Of a stretch of DNA of 64,000 nucleotides, positions 34,342 to 47,958 are shown in pieces. The position numbers and the translations under genes are program-made. A model generated the notes under the pieces. That model saw only the letters and a program-made list of their open reading frames with translations. It was not told the DNA's origin and ran no database searches. Origin of the DNA: Burkholderiales bacterium (GTDB lineage Bacteria > Pseudomonadota > Gammaproteobacteria > Burkholderiales > Burkholderiaceae_C); NCBI GenBank assembly GCA_016000265.1, contig JAECRL010000017.1, positions 1 to 64,000 of the forward strand, read 5' to 3'. Every line of letters starts with the position of its first letter. Within the stretch, counting starts at the first letter, position 1.

Positions 34342-35108
34342 ATGCTCAAGCGCGTGTGGTGGGGTTGGTGCCTGGGGTGGTGTGTGTTCGCCGCCCCCCT
34401 CGCGCACGCCGAAACCATCACCGTGGCGGCCGAAGACGACTGGCCCCCGTACTCTCATGCCCAGCCCGGCACCAGCGAGCCTCAAGGCGTCGCGCCCCGC
34501 ATCGTGCGGGCGGCCTTCAAGACACAGGGCATCGACGTCCGCTTCGTGGTCCTGCCTTTCGCGCGGTGCCTGATGGAGGCCGAGAAGGGCCGCGTCGTCG
34601 GCTGCTTCAACGTCACCCGCACGCGCGCCAATGAAAACACCTTCATCTGGCACCCCACCCCGATGTTCGAGGAAGAGCTGGCCATCTTCGGCCGCGTGGA
34701 TGCCGAGCACCCCGCTCCCGCACGCTCGCTGAGCCAGGCGGACCTGCGCGGACGCAGCGTCGGCATCACCGTGGGCTACACCTACCCGACCGACTTCATG
34801 CGCGACCCCGCCATCCGCCGCATCGAGGCCACCTCCGACCGCAGCCTGCTGCGCATGCTCGCAGCCGGGCGCGTCGACCACGCCTTGGTCAACACCTTGC
34901 CGGCTTATCACCGCGTGGCCCACGTGCCTGAACTCCAAGGCCGCGTGGCGCGGGTCGGAAGCCTGCGCGTGGACGGCTTCTGGCTGAGTTTTTCCAAGGC
35001 GCACGCCGATGGCGCCCGGTTGGCCGGGGTGTTCGAGCAGGGCCTGCAGAGCCTGCGCCGCAGCGGCGAGCACGCTCGTTTGATGGCGACCCTGCCGCGG
35101 GGGGCACC

Positions 35109-35112
<4 letters not shown>
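34342..35112 (+). CDS. Periplasmic solute-binding protein, family 3 type
   Basis: This 256-residue exported protein has a signal peptide of about 23 residues (cleavage after AHA) followed by ITVAAEDDWPPYS, the start of bacterial family 3 solute-binding proteins. LLRMLAAGRVDHALVNTLPAY is the usual second-lobe segment. The ATG at 34342 follows a GGGAGGG ribosome site. It overlaps the next gene, a sensor kinase, by ATGA, and no ABC transporter permease is present, so it probably acts as a periplasmic ligand sensor for that kinase rather than in transport (inference). An upstream in-frame extension overlaps blh and is rejected. Confidence 0.85.
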
Positions 35113-37118
<2,006 letters not shown>

Positions 37119-37871
37119 GGCCAGCGGGCTTCCGCGGGGACCGGCCCGCCGTAGGTGATGCTCACCTGTTTGTGGACCTGTCCGGTGGCCGGGTCGATGA
37201 TGTTGGAGACGCCCTGGTAGCTGATGAGCCGGCTGCCCTGGGTGTCGTAGACCAGCTCGATGGGGTCGACCACCAGGCGCAGCAGCGAGTCCGGCTCCAC
37301 GCGCAGGCGCACCGCCGCTTCCTGGCCCACCATGAGCTCGCCGACCTGGCGAGCGCGGAAGCGATAGCGGTCGGTGTTGCCCGCCACGATCAGCTTGAAG
37401 CTCACCGTCTCGCCCTTGAGCAGTCGCGGCAGCTGGTCCATCAACAGGTGGTTGAAGCCCGAGTCGGCCGCCTCCAGGCCGCCCTCGCGCGCCAGGCTCT
37501 TGCGCTCTTCCTTGCCCTGGTCCTGCTTGAAGACGACCACCGGGTCGGCGTTGCTGCTGATGCCCTCGACGTAGCGCTGTGCCGGCATCTCCAGCTTGTA
37601 GAGCGGGATCAGGCGGTTGGCGCGGTAGTCCAGCGACTTGCGCGCCAGCTCCTTGCCTTGTGCGTCGTAGTACCGCGAGGTGGCGGTCTGCACCCGCCCG
37701 TCGGGCGAGCGGTTGAAGTCGTGCACCTCGGTGTAGAGGAAGCGCTGGCTGGCCGCGTCGCGCGCGAAACCGACCACCGTTTCGGCCTGCACCGCTTCGC
37801 ACGTGAGCAAGGTGGCCGCAGAGAGCACGGCGAGCACGCGGGCCTGGTTGAGCAGCTTCATGGTGGCGTCC

Positions 37872-38924
37872 TCAGCGGGCTTCGAACAGGTAGTGCGCCA
37901 CGCCCCACTCGCTGCCATGCTGGTAGCCGAAGAACTCGGCCACGGCCATGTAGAACATGCGCCAGCGCTGCACCCAGCGCTCGGCGTCGTCGCCATAGCA
38001 TTGCTTGAAGGTGGCCAGCACGGCGGCCTGGTTGCCGTCCATGCCTTGCAGCCAGTGCTCGGCGGTTTTCTGGTAGTGCGTGCCGTCCACCCACCATTGG
38101 TTGACGAGTTTGACGTCGTCCTGGAACTGGGCCAGCAGGTGCTCGCTGGGCATGATGCCGCCGAGGAAAAAGTACTGGGTCATCCAGTCGCTCTTGTCCT
38201 TGACCTCGTACGGGTAGGCCAGCGTGGGGTGCGCGAAGATGTGCACGAAGAGCTTGGCGTCGTCCTTCATCCAGCCGCGCACCTTCTTGAGCAGCAGCTG
38301 GTAGTTGCGCATGTGCTCGAACATCTCGATGGACAGGACGCGGTCGAAGCCCGCCTGGAGCGCGTCGGCCGGCATGGGGTCGGTGGCGACGTTGCCCGTG
38401 ACGATGCGCAGGTTGGGCAGGCCCCGTTCGCGCGCCTGGCCTTCGATGAACTCGCGCTGGCCGTGGGAGTTGCTGAAGCCAACCACCTGCAGGTGCGGGT
38501 AGCGCTCGGCCAGCCACAGGCTCAAGGAGCCCCAGCCGCAGCCCAGGTCGAGCACGCGGGCGCCGGCGGGCAGGGCGTCGAGCTGGGCGCGCTCGGCGTA
38601 GAGGCGCATCATGGCCTCTTCGGCCTGCGCCAGGGTCTCGTTGCCACGCTCGTACCAGCAGCAGGAGTACTTCAGGCGCGGGCCCAGGTGCTGATGGAAG
38701 AACTTCGCGGGCACCTCGTAGTGCTGCACGTTGGCGTCGACCGTGTGGATGGCGATGGGGCTGGATTTCAGCTCGTCGACGAAGGCCCGGAACACCGCGG
38801 TGCGGCGCGACAGGGGTTGGTCGTGGTGCGCGGCCAGGCGCTGGGCCATCAGGCGGCGCATGCCGGCGCGGATCACGGCATCGGGCAGCAGGCCGTTTTC
38901 GGCCCAGTCAATCGCGAACATCAT
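37872..38924 (-). CDS. Cyclopropane-fatty-acyl-phospholipid synthase-family methyltransferase
   Basis: This 350-residue SAM-dependent methyltransferase has the motif I loop VLDLGCGWGS at 124-133, preceded by the family segment VQHYEVPAKFFHQHLGPRLKYSCCW. CFA synthases methylate the double bond of membrane phospholipid acyl chains; relatives instead install mid-chain methyl groups, for example in furan fatty acid synthesis. The N-terminus is about 30 residues shorter than in E. coli Cfa. Linkage to a DUF1295 reductase-like protein suggests one of the alternative products. Confidence 0.87.
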   Translation of the reverse strand: MMFAIDWAENGLLPDAVIRAGMRRLMAQRLAAHHDQPLSRRTAVFRAFVDELKSSPIAIHTVDANVQHYEVPAKFFHQHLGPRLKYSCCWYERGNETLAQAEEAMMRLYAERAQLDALPAGARVLDLGCGWGSLSLWLAERYPHLQVVGFSNSHGQREFIEGQARERGLPNLRIVTGNVATDPMPADALQAGFDRVLSIEMFEHMRNYQLLLKKVRGWMKDDAKLFVHIFAHPTLAYPYEVKDKSDWMTQYFFLGGIMPSEHLLAQFQDDVKLVNQWWVDGTHYQKTAEHWLQGMDGNQAAVLATFKQCYGDDAERWVQRWRMFYMAVAEFFGYQHGSEWGVAHYLFEAR

Positions 38925-38995
38925 GGTCAGGCTCCTGGGTGTGCTTGTTCAGGGATTGACTTACGCAGCCGCGTGTCAACTGGATGCAGTGTGGT

Positions 38996-39781
38996 TCATT
39001 TCGCCGGCCGAGGCGGCCAGGGCACGAGCATGCTGGTGCGCTTCATGTAGTCGGCGTAGCCGGGCTTGCGCTGGGCCATTTCGGCCTCCAGCAGGGGCAC
39101 CCCCGAGATCTTGAGCAGCAACAGCACCATCACGGCCGGCGCGATCAGGCCCCAGGCCCACAGCGGGCTGCCCCAGGCCAGGGGCAGGTAGGCCAGCCAG
39201 TGCACGCATTCGAAGAAGTAGTTGGGGTGGCGGCTGTATCGCCACAGGCCCACGTCGCAGACCTGACCGCGGCGGGTCGGGTCGGCCTTGAAGCGGCGCA
39301 GCTGCTCGTCTGCCAGGCCCTCGCCCCACACCGACAGCAGCAAGATGGCCACGGCCAGGCCCAGTCCCAGCGGACCGGGGCTGCCCTCGCGGTAAGCGGC
39401 GGGCAGGAAGGCGCTGGCCGCCAGGGCCAGGGTGAACAGGTTCTGGAACTGGAAGAACCAGAACATCTTGCTTTGGGCCTGCGCGCCCCATTCGGCGCGG
39501 AACTTGGCGTAGCGCCAGTCTTCTGCGCTGCGCCAGTTGCGCTGCCACAGGTACAGGCCCAGGCGCAGGCCCCACAACCCGCCCATCAGGGCCAGCGTCA
39601 GGCGGACGTCGGTGGGGGCGGTGCCCACGGCGGCGAACCACACGGCCAGCCCGCCCAAGGCCCAGGCCCAGATGGCGTCGACGATGCCGCCGTTGCCCCT
39701 GCGCCGCTGGATGAGCCAGGCCACGGACTTGGCCAGGAAAAGCAACAAGGCGGCCGCGAGCACGGCGTGGAGGATGGGCAT
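38996..39781 (-). CDS. DUF1295 membrane protein (steroid 5-alpha-reductase/ICMT-like)
   Basis: This 261-residue protein has about six membrane helices and the DUF1295 C-terminal signature CDVGLWRYSRHPNYFFECVHWLAYL, related to the NADPH or SAM-binding fold of steroid 5-alpha-reductases and isoprenylcysteine methyltransferases. It is the first gene of a leftward three-gene cluster with a CFA synthase-like enzyme and an exported protein. A role in reducing or modifying unsaturated acyl chains is likely but unproven. Confidence 0.87.
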   Translation of the reverse strand: MPILHAVLAAALLLFLAKSVAWLIQRRRGNGGIVDAIWAWALGGLAVWFAAVGTAPTDVRLTLALMGGLWGLRLGLYLWQRNWRSAEDWRYAKFRAEWGAQAQSKMFWFFQFQNLFTLALAASAFLPAAYREGSPGPLGLGLAVAILLLSVWGEGLADEQLRRFKADPTRRGQVCDVGLWRYSRHPNYFFECVHWLAYLPLAWGSPLWAWGLIAPAVMVLLLLKISGVPLLEAEMAQRKPGYADYMKRTSMLVPWPPRPAK

Positions 39782-39862
39782 GACAGCTTTTGAAGCGGAA
39801 GTGCCCTCGATTCTAGGAACTTGCCAAAGCCCTGCTGGGCTGCGGGGCTGGACAAAAGTGGG

Positions 39863-40747
39863 TCAAGCCGGGTCGTCGCGCAGCACGGCCGGCACCGTCG
39901 CGCGGTGGAAGCCGTCGTAGGTGGGCGCCCCGGCGTGGTTGGGCGTGGGCATGACCGGGCTGTGCAGCGGCGCGCCGCCGTCGATGGCCACCGTGATGCC
40001 GGTCACGAAGGCCGCCCCCGGGCTCAACAGGAAGCAGATGACCGAGCTGACCTCGGCCTCCAGGCCCATGCGCTTGGCTGGCAGGTTGTCCTTGAGCATG
40101 CGGATCATGGGGGCCATGCCCGGGCCGTAGGCGTCCATGCCGCTGGAGGCGATCCAACCGGGTGCGACCGCGTTCACGCGCACGTGCGACGCCGCCCATT
40201 CGTAGGCCGCCGTCTTCGTCAGGTTGGCCATGCCCGCGCGCGCCGCGCCCGAGTGCGCCATGCCCGGCATGCCGTTCCACATGTCCGCCGTCATGTTGAC
40301 CACCGCGCCGCCGTGCTTGGCCATGCTCTGGTTGTAGACCTCGCGCATCATCAAGAAGCCGCCGGTCAGGTTGTTGGTGACCACGGCGTCGAAGCCTCGC
40401 TTGGAGATGGCCGCCAGCGGCGAGGGGAACTGCCCGCCCGCGTTGTTGACCAGGCCGTGGATCGGGCCGTGCTGCTGGACCAGGGCGGCCACCGCGGCCT
40501 TGACCTGGTCCTCGTCGCGGATGTCGAACGCGGCGGTGAACACGCGGCCGCCGTCTTCCGTGATCTCGGCGGCGGTGCGCGCGAGCTTTTCTTCGTTGCG
40601 CCCGGTGATGACCACCGTGGCACCCAGGGCGGCCAACTCGTGTGCCACGCAGCGCCCGATGCCGCTGCCGCCGCCGGTGACCACGTGGACCTGGCCCTGA
40701 AACAGGCCGTTGCGGAAGATGCTGTCGTAGCGGGTGGGGCGGGTCAT
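39863..40747 (-). CDS. SDR oxidoreductase, peroxisomal trans-2-enoyl-CoA reductase (PECR)-like
   Basis: This 294-residue short-chain dehydrogenase has the cofactor loop TGGGSGIG and NNAGG. The usual catalytic YxxxK is replaced by the HSGAARAGMANLTK segment, in which Tyr is absent. That block is a hallmark of PECR and 2,4-dienoyl-CoA reductases, which reduce rather than oxidise and use a different mechanism. The product probably acts on enoyl-CoA or dienoyl-CoA esters in fatty acid metabolism. It is divergent from an acyl-CoA dehydrogenase gene, consistent with a shared regulator. Confidence 0.82.
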   Translation of the reverse strand: MTRPTRYDSIFRNGLFQGQVHVVTGGGSGIGRCVAHELAALGATVVITGRNEEKLARTAAEITEDGGRVFTAAFDIRDEDQVKAAVAALVQQHGPIHGLVNNAGGQFPSPLAAISKRGFDAVVTNNLTGGFLMMREVYNQSMAKHGGAVVNMTADMWNGMPGMAHSGAARAGMANLTKTAAYEWAASHVRVNAVAPGWIASSGMDAYGPGMAPMIRMLKDNLPAKRMGLEAEVSSVICFLLSPGAAFVTGITVAIDGGAPLHSPVMPTPNHAGAPTYDGFHRATVPAVLRDDPA

Positions 40748-40799
40748 GGTCGGTCTCTCGGGAAGTGGGTTGGGGCTTGTCCGGATTGTGTGTCAGAGG

Positions 40800-40813
40800 T
40801 GACGTAAGCGTCA
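40800..40813. promoter_or_regulatory. Palindromic operator in the SDR/acyl-CoA dehydrogenase divergent promoter
   Basis: TGACG (40800-40804), TAAG, CGTCA (40809-40813) form a perfect inverted repeat at the midpoint of the 118-base divergent spacer. Read on the minus strand (TTGACGCTTACGTCA) it resembles operators of LiuR-type MerR regulators of acyl-CoA catabolism. No regulator gene is adjacent, so it would be bound in trans. Confidence 0.5.
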
Positions 40814-40865
40814 ATTGCGGGCATCATAGGTTAACTACCGATGCCCCTCCTCTCAGAGAGACCCC

Positions 40866-42029
40866 ATGACCGCCACCCCCGCCTCCACCTTCCCCCCGTA
40901 CTTCAACGAGACCCACGCCATGGTGCGCGAAACCACCCGCCGCTTCGTGCAGCAAGAGGTCCTGCCGCACATCGGGGCCTGGGAGGAGGCGGGCGGCTTC
41001 CCGCGCGAGCTCTACCAGCAGGCCGGCGCACTCGGCCTGCTGGGCATCGGCCACCCCGAGCACCTGGGCGGCACGGGCGAGCACGACGTCTTCATGAAGG
41101 TGGCCGTCAGCGAGGAGCTCATGCGCAGCACCTCCGGCGGCCTGGTGGCCAGCCTGGGCTCGCTCGACATCGGCCTGCCGCCGGTGTGGCGCGGCGCGTC
41201 GCCCGAGTTGCAGCAGCGCGTCGTGCCCGCCGTGCTCAGCGGCGAGAAGATCATGGCGCTGGCCATCACCGAGCCCAGCGGCGGCTCCGACGTGGCCAAC
41301 CTGCGCACCCGCGCTGTGCGCGATGGCGACCACTACGTCGTCAACGGCAGCAAGACCTTCATCACCTCGGGCGTGCGCGCCGACCACTACACGGTGGCCG
41401 TGCGCACGGGCGGCGAGGGCTACGCGGGGGTGTCGCTGCTGCTCATCGACAAGGGCACGCCCGGCTTCAGCGTGGGGCGCAACCTCAAGAAGATGGGCTG
41501 GTGGGCCTCCGACACGGCCGAGCTGTTCTTCGAAGACTGCCGCGTGCCCGTGGGCAACCTGATCGGCCCGGAGAACGCGGGCTTCATGCTCATCATGATG
41601 AACTTCCAGGCCGAGCGCCTGGCCCTGGCCGTGATGGCCTACATGACCGCCCAGATGGCGCTGGAAGCCTGCCTGGACCACGTCAAGGACCGCGTGACGT
41701 TTGGCAAGCCCTTGTCCAAGCACCAGGTCATCCGCCACAAGCTCGCCGAGATGGCCACCCAGGTCGACGTGGCGCGCGAGTACGCCTATCGCGTCGCCGC
41801 GCGCATGCAGGCCGGTCAGGTCTCGGTCAAGGAGGTCTCGATGGCCAAGAACTTCGCCACCGAGGTCTCCGACCGCGTCACCTACGAGGCCGTGCAGATC
41901 TTCGGCGGCATGGGCTACATGCGCGAGTCGGTGGTCGAGCGGCTCTACCGCGACAACCGCATCCTGGCCATCGGCGGTGGCACGCACGAAATCATGAACG
42001 AGATCATCGCCAAGCAGCTCAACCTGTGA
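40866..42029 (+). CDS. Acyl-CoA dehydrogenase (long-chain/isovaleryl-type catalytic base)
   Basis: This 387-residue flavoenzyme has the FAD/substrate segments ALAITEPSGGSD and FITSGVRADHYTVAV and the C-terminal block YEAVQIFGGMGYMRE. The usual catalytic Glu of the YEGT motif is replaced (AIGGGTHEIM has Gly). E250 in NFQAERLALAV occupies the alternative position used by long-chain and isovaleryl-CoA dehydrogenases. The enzyme therefore belongs to that subgroup, forming trans-2-enoyl-CoA. Divergence from a PECR-like reductase suggests a joint role in acyl-CoA interconversion. Confidence 0.92.
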   Translation: MTATPASTFPPYFNETHAMVRETTRRFVQQEVLPHIGAWEEAGGFPRELYQQAGALGLLGIGHPEHLGGTGEHDVFMKVAVSEELMRSTSGGLVASLGSLDIGLPPVWRGASPELQQRVVPAVLSGEKIMALAITEPSGGSDVANLRTRAVRDGDHYVVNGSKTFITSGVRADHYTVAVRTGGEGYAGVSLLLIDKGTPGFSVGRNLKKMGWWASDTAELFFEDCRVPVGNLIGPENAGFMLIMMNFQAERLALAVMAYMTAQMALEACLDHVKDRVTFGKPLSKHQVIRHKLAEMATQVDVAREYAYRVAARMQAGQVSVKEVSMAKNFATEVSDRVTYEAVQIFGGMGYMRESVVERLYRDNRILAIGGGTHEIMNEIIAKQLNL

Positions 42030-42055
42030 GGTGACGCGCCTGAGGTCGGGGTGGC

Positions 42056-42949
42056 TCAGTGCCGCACCGGCCTCGACGCCAGCCACGCCCCCGTCGACAC
42101 CAGCGCCAGCCCGGCCACCAGCCAGGGCGTCAGCGGCTCATCGAGCAGCGGCACGGCGCCCAGCCCGGCCAGCACCGGCACCAGCGCCACCAGCGCGCCC
42201 ATGCGCTCGGCCCCCAGGATGGAGACGGCCTTGAGGAACAGGATCATGGCCACGATGGTCGGCCCGATGCCCTGGTACAGCGCCTGCAGCACCAGCATCG
42301 ACGCGGGCACCTGGTCCAGCCCTTTGGGCAGCCACAGCAGGTAGACCGGCATGAACATCAGCGTGGAGGCCAGCGCCACGAAGCGCGTCAGCAGCCAGGC
42401 GTCGTACACCCATTTCTTGACCAGCACGCTGTAGGTCGCCCAGGCCAGGCCCGCGCCCAGCAGCAGCAGGTCGCCCGGCAGGGTGGAGGGCCCCAGGTGG
42501 GCCCCGGTGACCACGGGGTAGGCCACGCAGGCCACCCCGAGGGCAATCGGCATCAGCGCCAGCACCCGTTGGCGCGGGGGGCGCGTGCCCAGCAGCAGCC
42601 AGGCCAGCGCCGTCACCAAAAAGGGCTGCATGCCCGGCATGAGGATGCCACCGTGCGCGGCCGGCGCCAGCTTGAAGCCCGCGTACGCCAGGATCAGGAA
42701 GAGCAGGCCGCCGATGAAGGCCAGCGTCCACAGCCGCGCGTCGCGCCAGGTGCCCGCGGGCAGCTTCAGCGAGAGCGGCAGCAGGATGACCGCGGCCGTG
42801 CCCAGCCGCAGCGCGACGATGTCCCAGCCGGTCAGGGCGCTCTTGCCGCCCAGGCGAGAGATGAGGATGAAGCCCGCCCAGATGGCCACCGTGGCCAGGG
42901 CCGAGACGTAGCCAATCGCGAGTTGCCGGGGCGGGACTTCAGGCGCCAT
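42056..42949 (-). CDS. EamA/DMT-superfamily transporter
   Basis: This 297-residue protein has ten predicted helices in two homologous five-helix EamA halves, with LATVAIWAGFILISRLGG at the start and LLGAGLAWATYSVLVKKW opening the second half. The family exports amino acids and other metabolites; the substrate cannot be told from sequence. It starts nine bases after the maeB stop on the same strand and is probably cotranscribed with it. Confidence 0.85.
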   Translation of the reverse strand: MAPEVPPRQLAIGYVSALATVAIWAGFILISRLGGKSALTGWDIVALRLGTAAVILLPLSLKLPAGTWRDARLWTLAFIGGLLFLILAYAGFKLAPAAHGGILMPGMQPFLVTALAWLLLGTRPPRQRVLALMPIALGVACVAYPVVTGAHLGPSTLPGDLLLLGAGLAWATYSVLVKKWVYDAWLLTRFVALASTLMFMPVYLLWLPKGLDQVPASMLVLQALYQGIGPTIVAMILFLKAVSILGAERMGALVALVPVLAGLGAVPLLDEPLTPWLVAGLALVSTGAWLASRPVRH

Positions 42950-42958
42950 GCGCTGCGA

Positions 42959-45292
<2,334 letters not shown>

Positions 45293-45473
45293 GGCAACAT
45301 GTGGTGCAAGGGGTTGGCGATGGTAAGCCATCCGATGCCCCCCGATCGGCGTCAATGTGGCAAGCGCCGTATCCACATCAACGAACGCGGTGTGTTGTCC
45401 GACGCGAGTCAATCGGCGTCAAGTTTTCCGCCGGCCGGCCGATCAACCCTGGCTAGGTTTTATCTTTTCAGCC

Positions 45474-47912
45474 ATGACAGGGATGTCCCCAACACAGCGA
45501 TCCTGGTCGACCCTCTGGAAGTCACGCATCGAGCAGTGGTTGCTGGACGCCATCCCCGGTGAGGCCGTGGACGGCCCCCTGGCGCGCTACTACCGGGCTC
45601 GCCAGCTGCTGGCGCTGCTCAACCTGATGCCGCTGATCTCCTTGGGCAACGCCGTCAACACGGTGGTGATCTGCCGCGTGTTCTGGAACGAGCTGCCCCA
45701 CGTCTGGCTGCTGATCTGGGGCGTGACCGTCAGCCTGGCGATGCCCGTTGGGCTCCTGTGGTGGCGTCAGCTCGTCACCCACGGCCACCGGCCCGTGGCC
45801 GTGCCCGGTGCCGGCAAGCTCGTGGTGGGCCACGTCATCACCTTCGGCGCCCTGTGGTCGGTCATGCCCGTCATCGTCTTCCCGCAGGCCGACCACGCTC
45901 AGGCGCTGCTGATCGCCACCGTGGTGGTCGGCATGATCTGCAGTGGCGCCTTCATGCTCGGGCCCATGGTGCCGGCCGCCTGGGCCTTCGTGGCCACGCT
46001 GGGCGTGGGCAGCGTCATCGGCTTGCTGAATTCCGGCTACGCCACCAGCGGCTCGCTCATGGTGCTGCTGCTGGTCTACACCACCATCATGGGCGCGGTG
46101 GTGTTCGCCAACGGCCGCACCTTCATGAGCCGCTTGCGCGCGGACTCGGAAACCGACCGGCAAAAGCAGCTCATCGACCTGCTGCTGCGCGACTTCGAGG
46201 AGCACGCCTCCGACTGGCTGTGGGAGATTTCGCCTTCGGGCCACCTGCGCCACGTCTCGGCCCGCCTGGCGGAGTCCTTCGGCCTGACCCAGCGGCAGCT
46301 GCAGCAGCAGCCCTTTCTCGATTTGCTGGCGGCCCTGTCCCCCGCCCACGACGCCGATGGTGAGCAGGCCCTGGCGCGCCTGACCACCTGCATCCGCATG
46401 GGCCAGCCTTTCCGCGACCTGGAGCTGCCCGTGGCCGTGGGCACCGACGTGCACTGGTGGTCGCTGTCGGCCAAGCCGCTGCACGACGACCGGGGCCGCG
46501 CCGCTGGCTGGCGCGGTGTGGGCTCCGACATCACGCAGACGCGCCTGGCGCGCGAGGAGCTGGCCCGCCTGGCCAACCAGGATGCGCTGACCGGCCTGGC
46601 CAACCGCCACCGCTTCAGCACCGAACTGGGCCGCCTGGGGCCGGGGCAGGACGCGGCTCACCGTCCCTGCGCGCTGCTCTTCATCGACCTGGACAATTTC
46701 AAGAACATCAACGACACCTTCGGCCACGGCATGGGCGACCAGCTGCTGCGCAAGGTCGGTGCGCGCCTGAAGTCCTGCGTGCTCGATGGCGACCTGCTGG
46801 CCCGACTGGGGGGCGACGAGTTCGCCCTGCTGACCTGGCGCCACGCCGACGAGGCCGACGCCGCGGCGCTGGCCGATCGCGTGCTGACGCTGCTGTCGGA
46901 GCCCTACCAGCTCGACGACCTGCGACTGGAGTCGCGCACCAGCATCGGCGTGGCGCTGGCCCCGCGCGACGGGGGCGACCCGCAGTCCCTGCTGCAGTGC
47001 GCCGACCTGGCGCTCTACGCGGCCAAGGCCGCCGGGCGCAACACCTTCCGCTTCTTCGACGCCAGCATGGCCGAGACGGCCCGCTCCCGCGTGCGCCTGC
47101 AGCAGGAGCTGGGCCACGCGCTGGCCGCCGAGCAGTTCACCCTTTACTTCCAGCCCCAGGTTCACCTGGGTTCGGGCGAGGTCATCGGCTTCGAGGCCCT
47201 GGTGCGCTGGCAGCACTCCGAGCGCGGCCTGATCGGGCCCGGCGAGTTCATCCCCGTGGCCGAAGAAACCGGCCAGATCGTCTCCCTGGGCAACTGGGTG
47301 CTGCGCGAGGCCTGCCGCGTCGCGGCCACGCAATGGCCCGATCACCTGCGCGTGGCGGTCAACCTCTCGGCGGTGCAGTTCCGCAGCGCCGACCTCATCG
47401 AGCTGGTCGACGAGGCCCTGACGCACACGGGCCTGGCGCCCGAGCGGCTGGAGCTGGAGATCACCGAGTCCGCGCTGATCGAAGACCACGACGGCGCCCA
47501 GGCCACGCTGATGGCGCTGCGCAGCCGCGGCGTGCGCGTGGCCATGGACGACTTCGGCACCGGCTACTCCTCGCTGGCCTACCTGCGCCGCTTCCCGCTG
47601 GACAAGCTCAAGATCGACGGCATGTTCGTGCGCTCGCTCGACAGCGACACCGACGCGCAGGCCGTGGTCACCGCCATCATCAGCCTGGCGCGCGCCTTGC
47701 ATCTGGACACCACGGCCGAGGGCATCGAGACGCAGGAGCAAATGGTGATGCTGCGGGCGCTGGGTTGCGACGACATCCAGGGCTACCTGATCGCGCGGCC
47801 CATGCCGGCGCTCGACGTGGCGGCCTACCTCACCCGCAGCCAGGGGGGGCAGGGGGAGGGAACCTTGCCGCACGGGCTGGCTCCATCCAGGTCGGGCGTC
47901 ACGGCACGGTGA
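45474..47912 (+). CDS. Membrane-bound GGDEF-EAL protein (c-di-GMP synthesis/degradation)
   Basis: From the ATG at 45474 the protein has 812 residues: about six membrane helices in the first 200, a PAS-like domain (about 235-340), a GGDEF domain with intact GGDEF at 446-450, and an EAL domain with intact EAL at 574-576 plus DDFGTGYSS and ETQEQMVMLRALGCD. Both active sites look competent, so net activity depends on regulation. It precedes a polysaccharide export gene by 46 bases, a setting in which c-di-GMP often controls exopolysaccharide. Start choice is uncertain; ATG 45483 is also possible. Confidence 0.92.
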   Translation: MTGMSPTQRSWSTLWKSRIEQWLLDAIPGEAVDGPLARYYRARQLLALLNLMPLISLGNAVNTVVICRVFWNELPHVWLLIWGVTVSLAMPVGLLWWRQLVTHGHRPVAVPGAGKLVVGHVITFGALWSVMPVIVFPQADHAQALLIATVVVGMICSGAFMLGPMVPAAWAFVATLGVGSVIGLLNSGYATSGSLMVLLLVYTTIMGAVVFANGRTFMSRLRADSETDRQKQLIDLLLRDFEEHASDWLWEISPSGHLRHVSARLAESFGLTQRQLQQQPFLDLLAALSPAHDADGEQALARLTTCIRMGQPFRDLELPVAVGTDVHWWSLSAKPLHDDRGRAAGWRGVGSDITQTRLAREELARLANQDALTGLANRHRFSTELGRLGPGQDAAHRPCALLFIDLDNFKNINDTFGHGMGDQLLRKVGARLKSCVLDGDLLARLGGDEFALLTWRHADEADAAALADRVLTLLSEPYQLDDLRLESRTSIGVALAPRDGGDPQSLLQCADLALYAAKAAGRNTFRFFDASMAETARSRVRLQQELGHALAAEQFTLYFQPQVHLGSGEVIGFEALVRWQHSERGLIGPGEFIPVAEETGQIVSLGNWVLREACRVAATQWPDHLRVAVNLSAVQFRSADLIELVDEALTHTGLAPERLELEITESALIEDHDGAQATLMALRSRGVRVAMDDFGTGYSSLAYLRRFPLDKLKIDGMFVRSLDSDTDAQAVVTAIISLARALHLDTTAEGIETQEQMVMLRALGCDDIQGYLIARPMPALDVAAYLTRSQGGQGEGTLPHGLAPSRSGVTAR

Positions 47913-47958
47913 TACATTGGCGCCGCTTCAAACTGGTTTCTATTAGAGGATCGAGGAC

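Noticed and set aside
40866-42029. Missing YEGT glutamate taken as an inactive acyl-CoA dehydrogenase
   Set aside because: An alternative glutamate (E250) occupies the position used by long-chain and isovaleryl-CoA dehydrogenases, so activity is expected.
45522-47873. 783-codon antisense frame opposite the GGDEF-EAL gene
   Set aside because: Shadow of a gene with intact GGDEF and EAL motifs.
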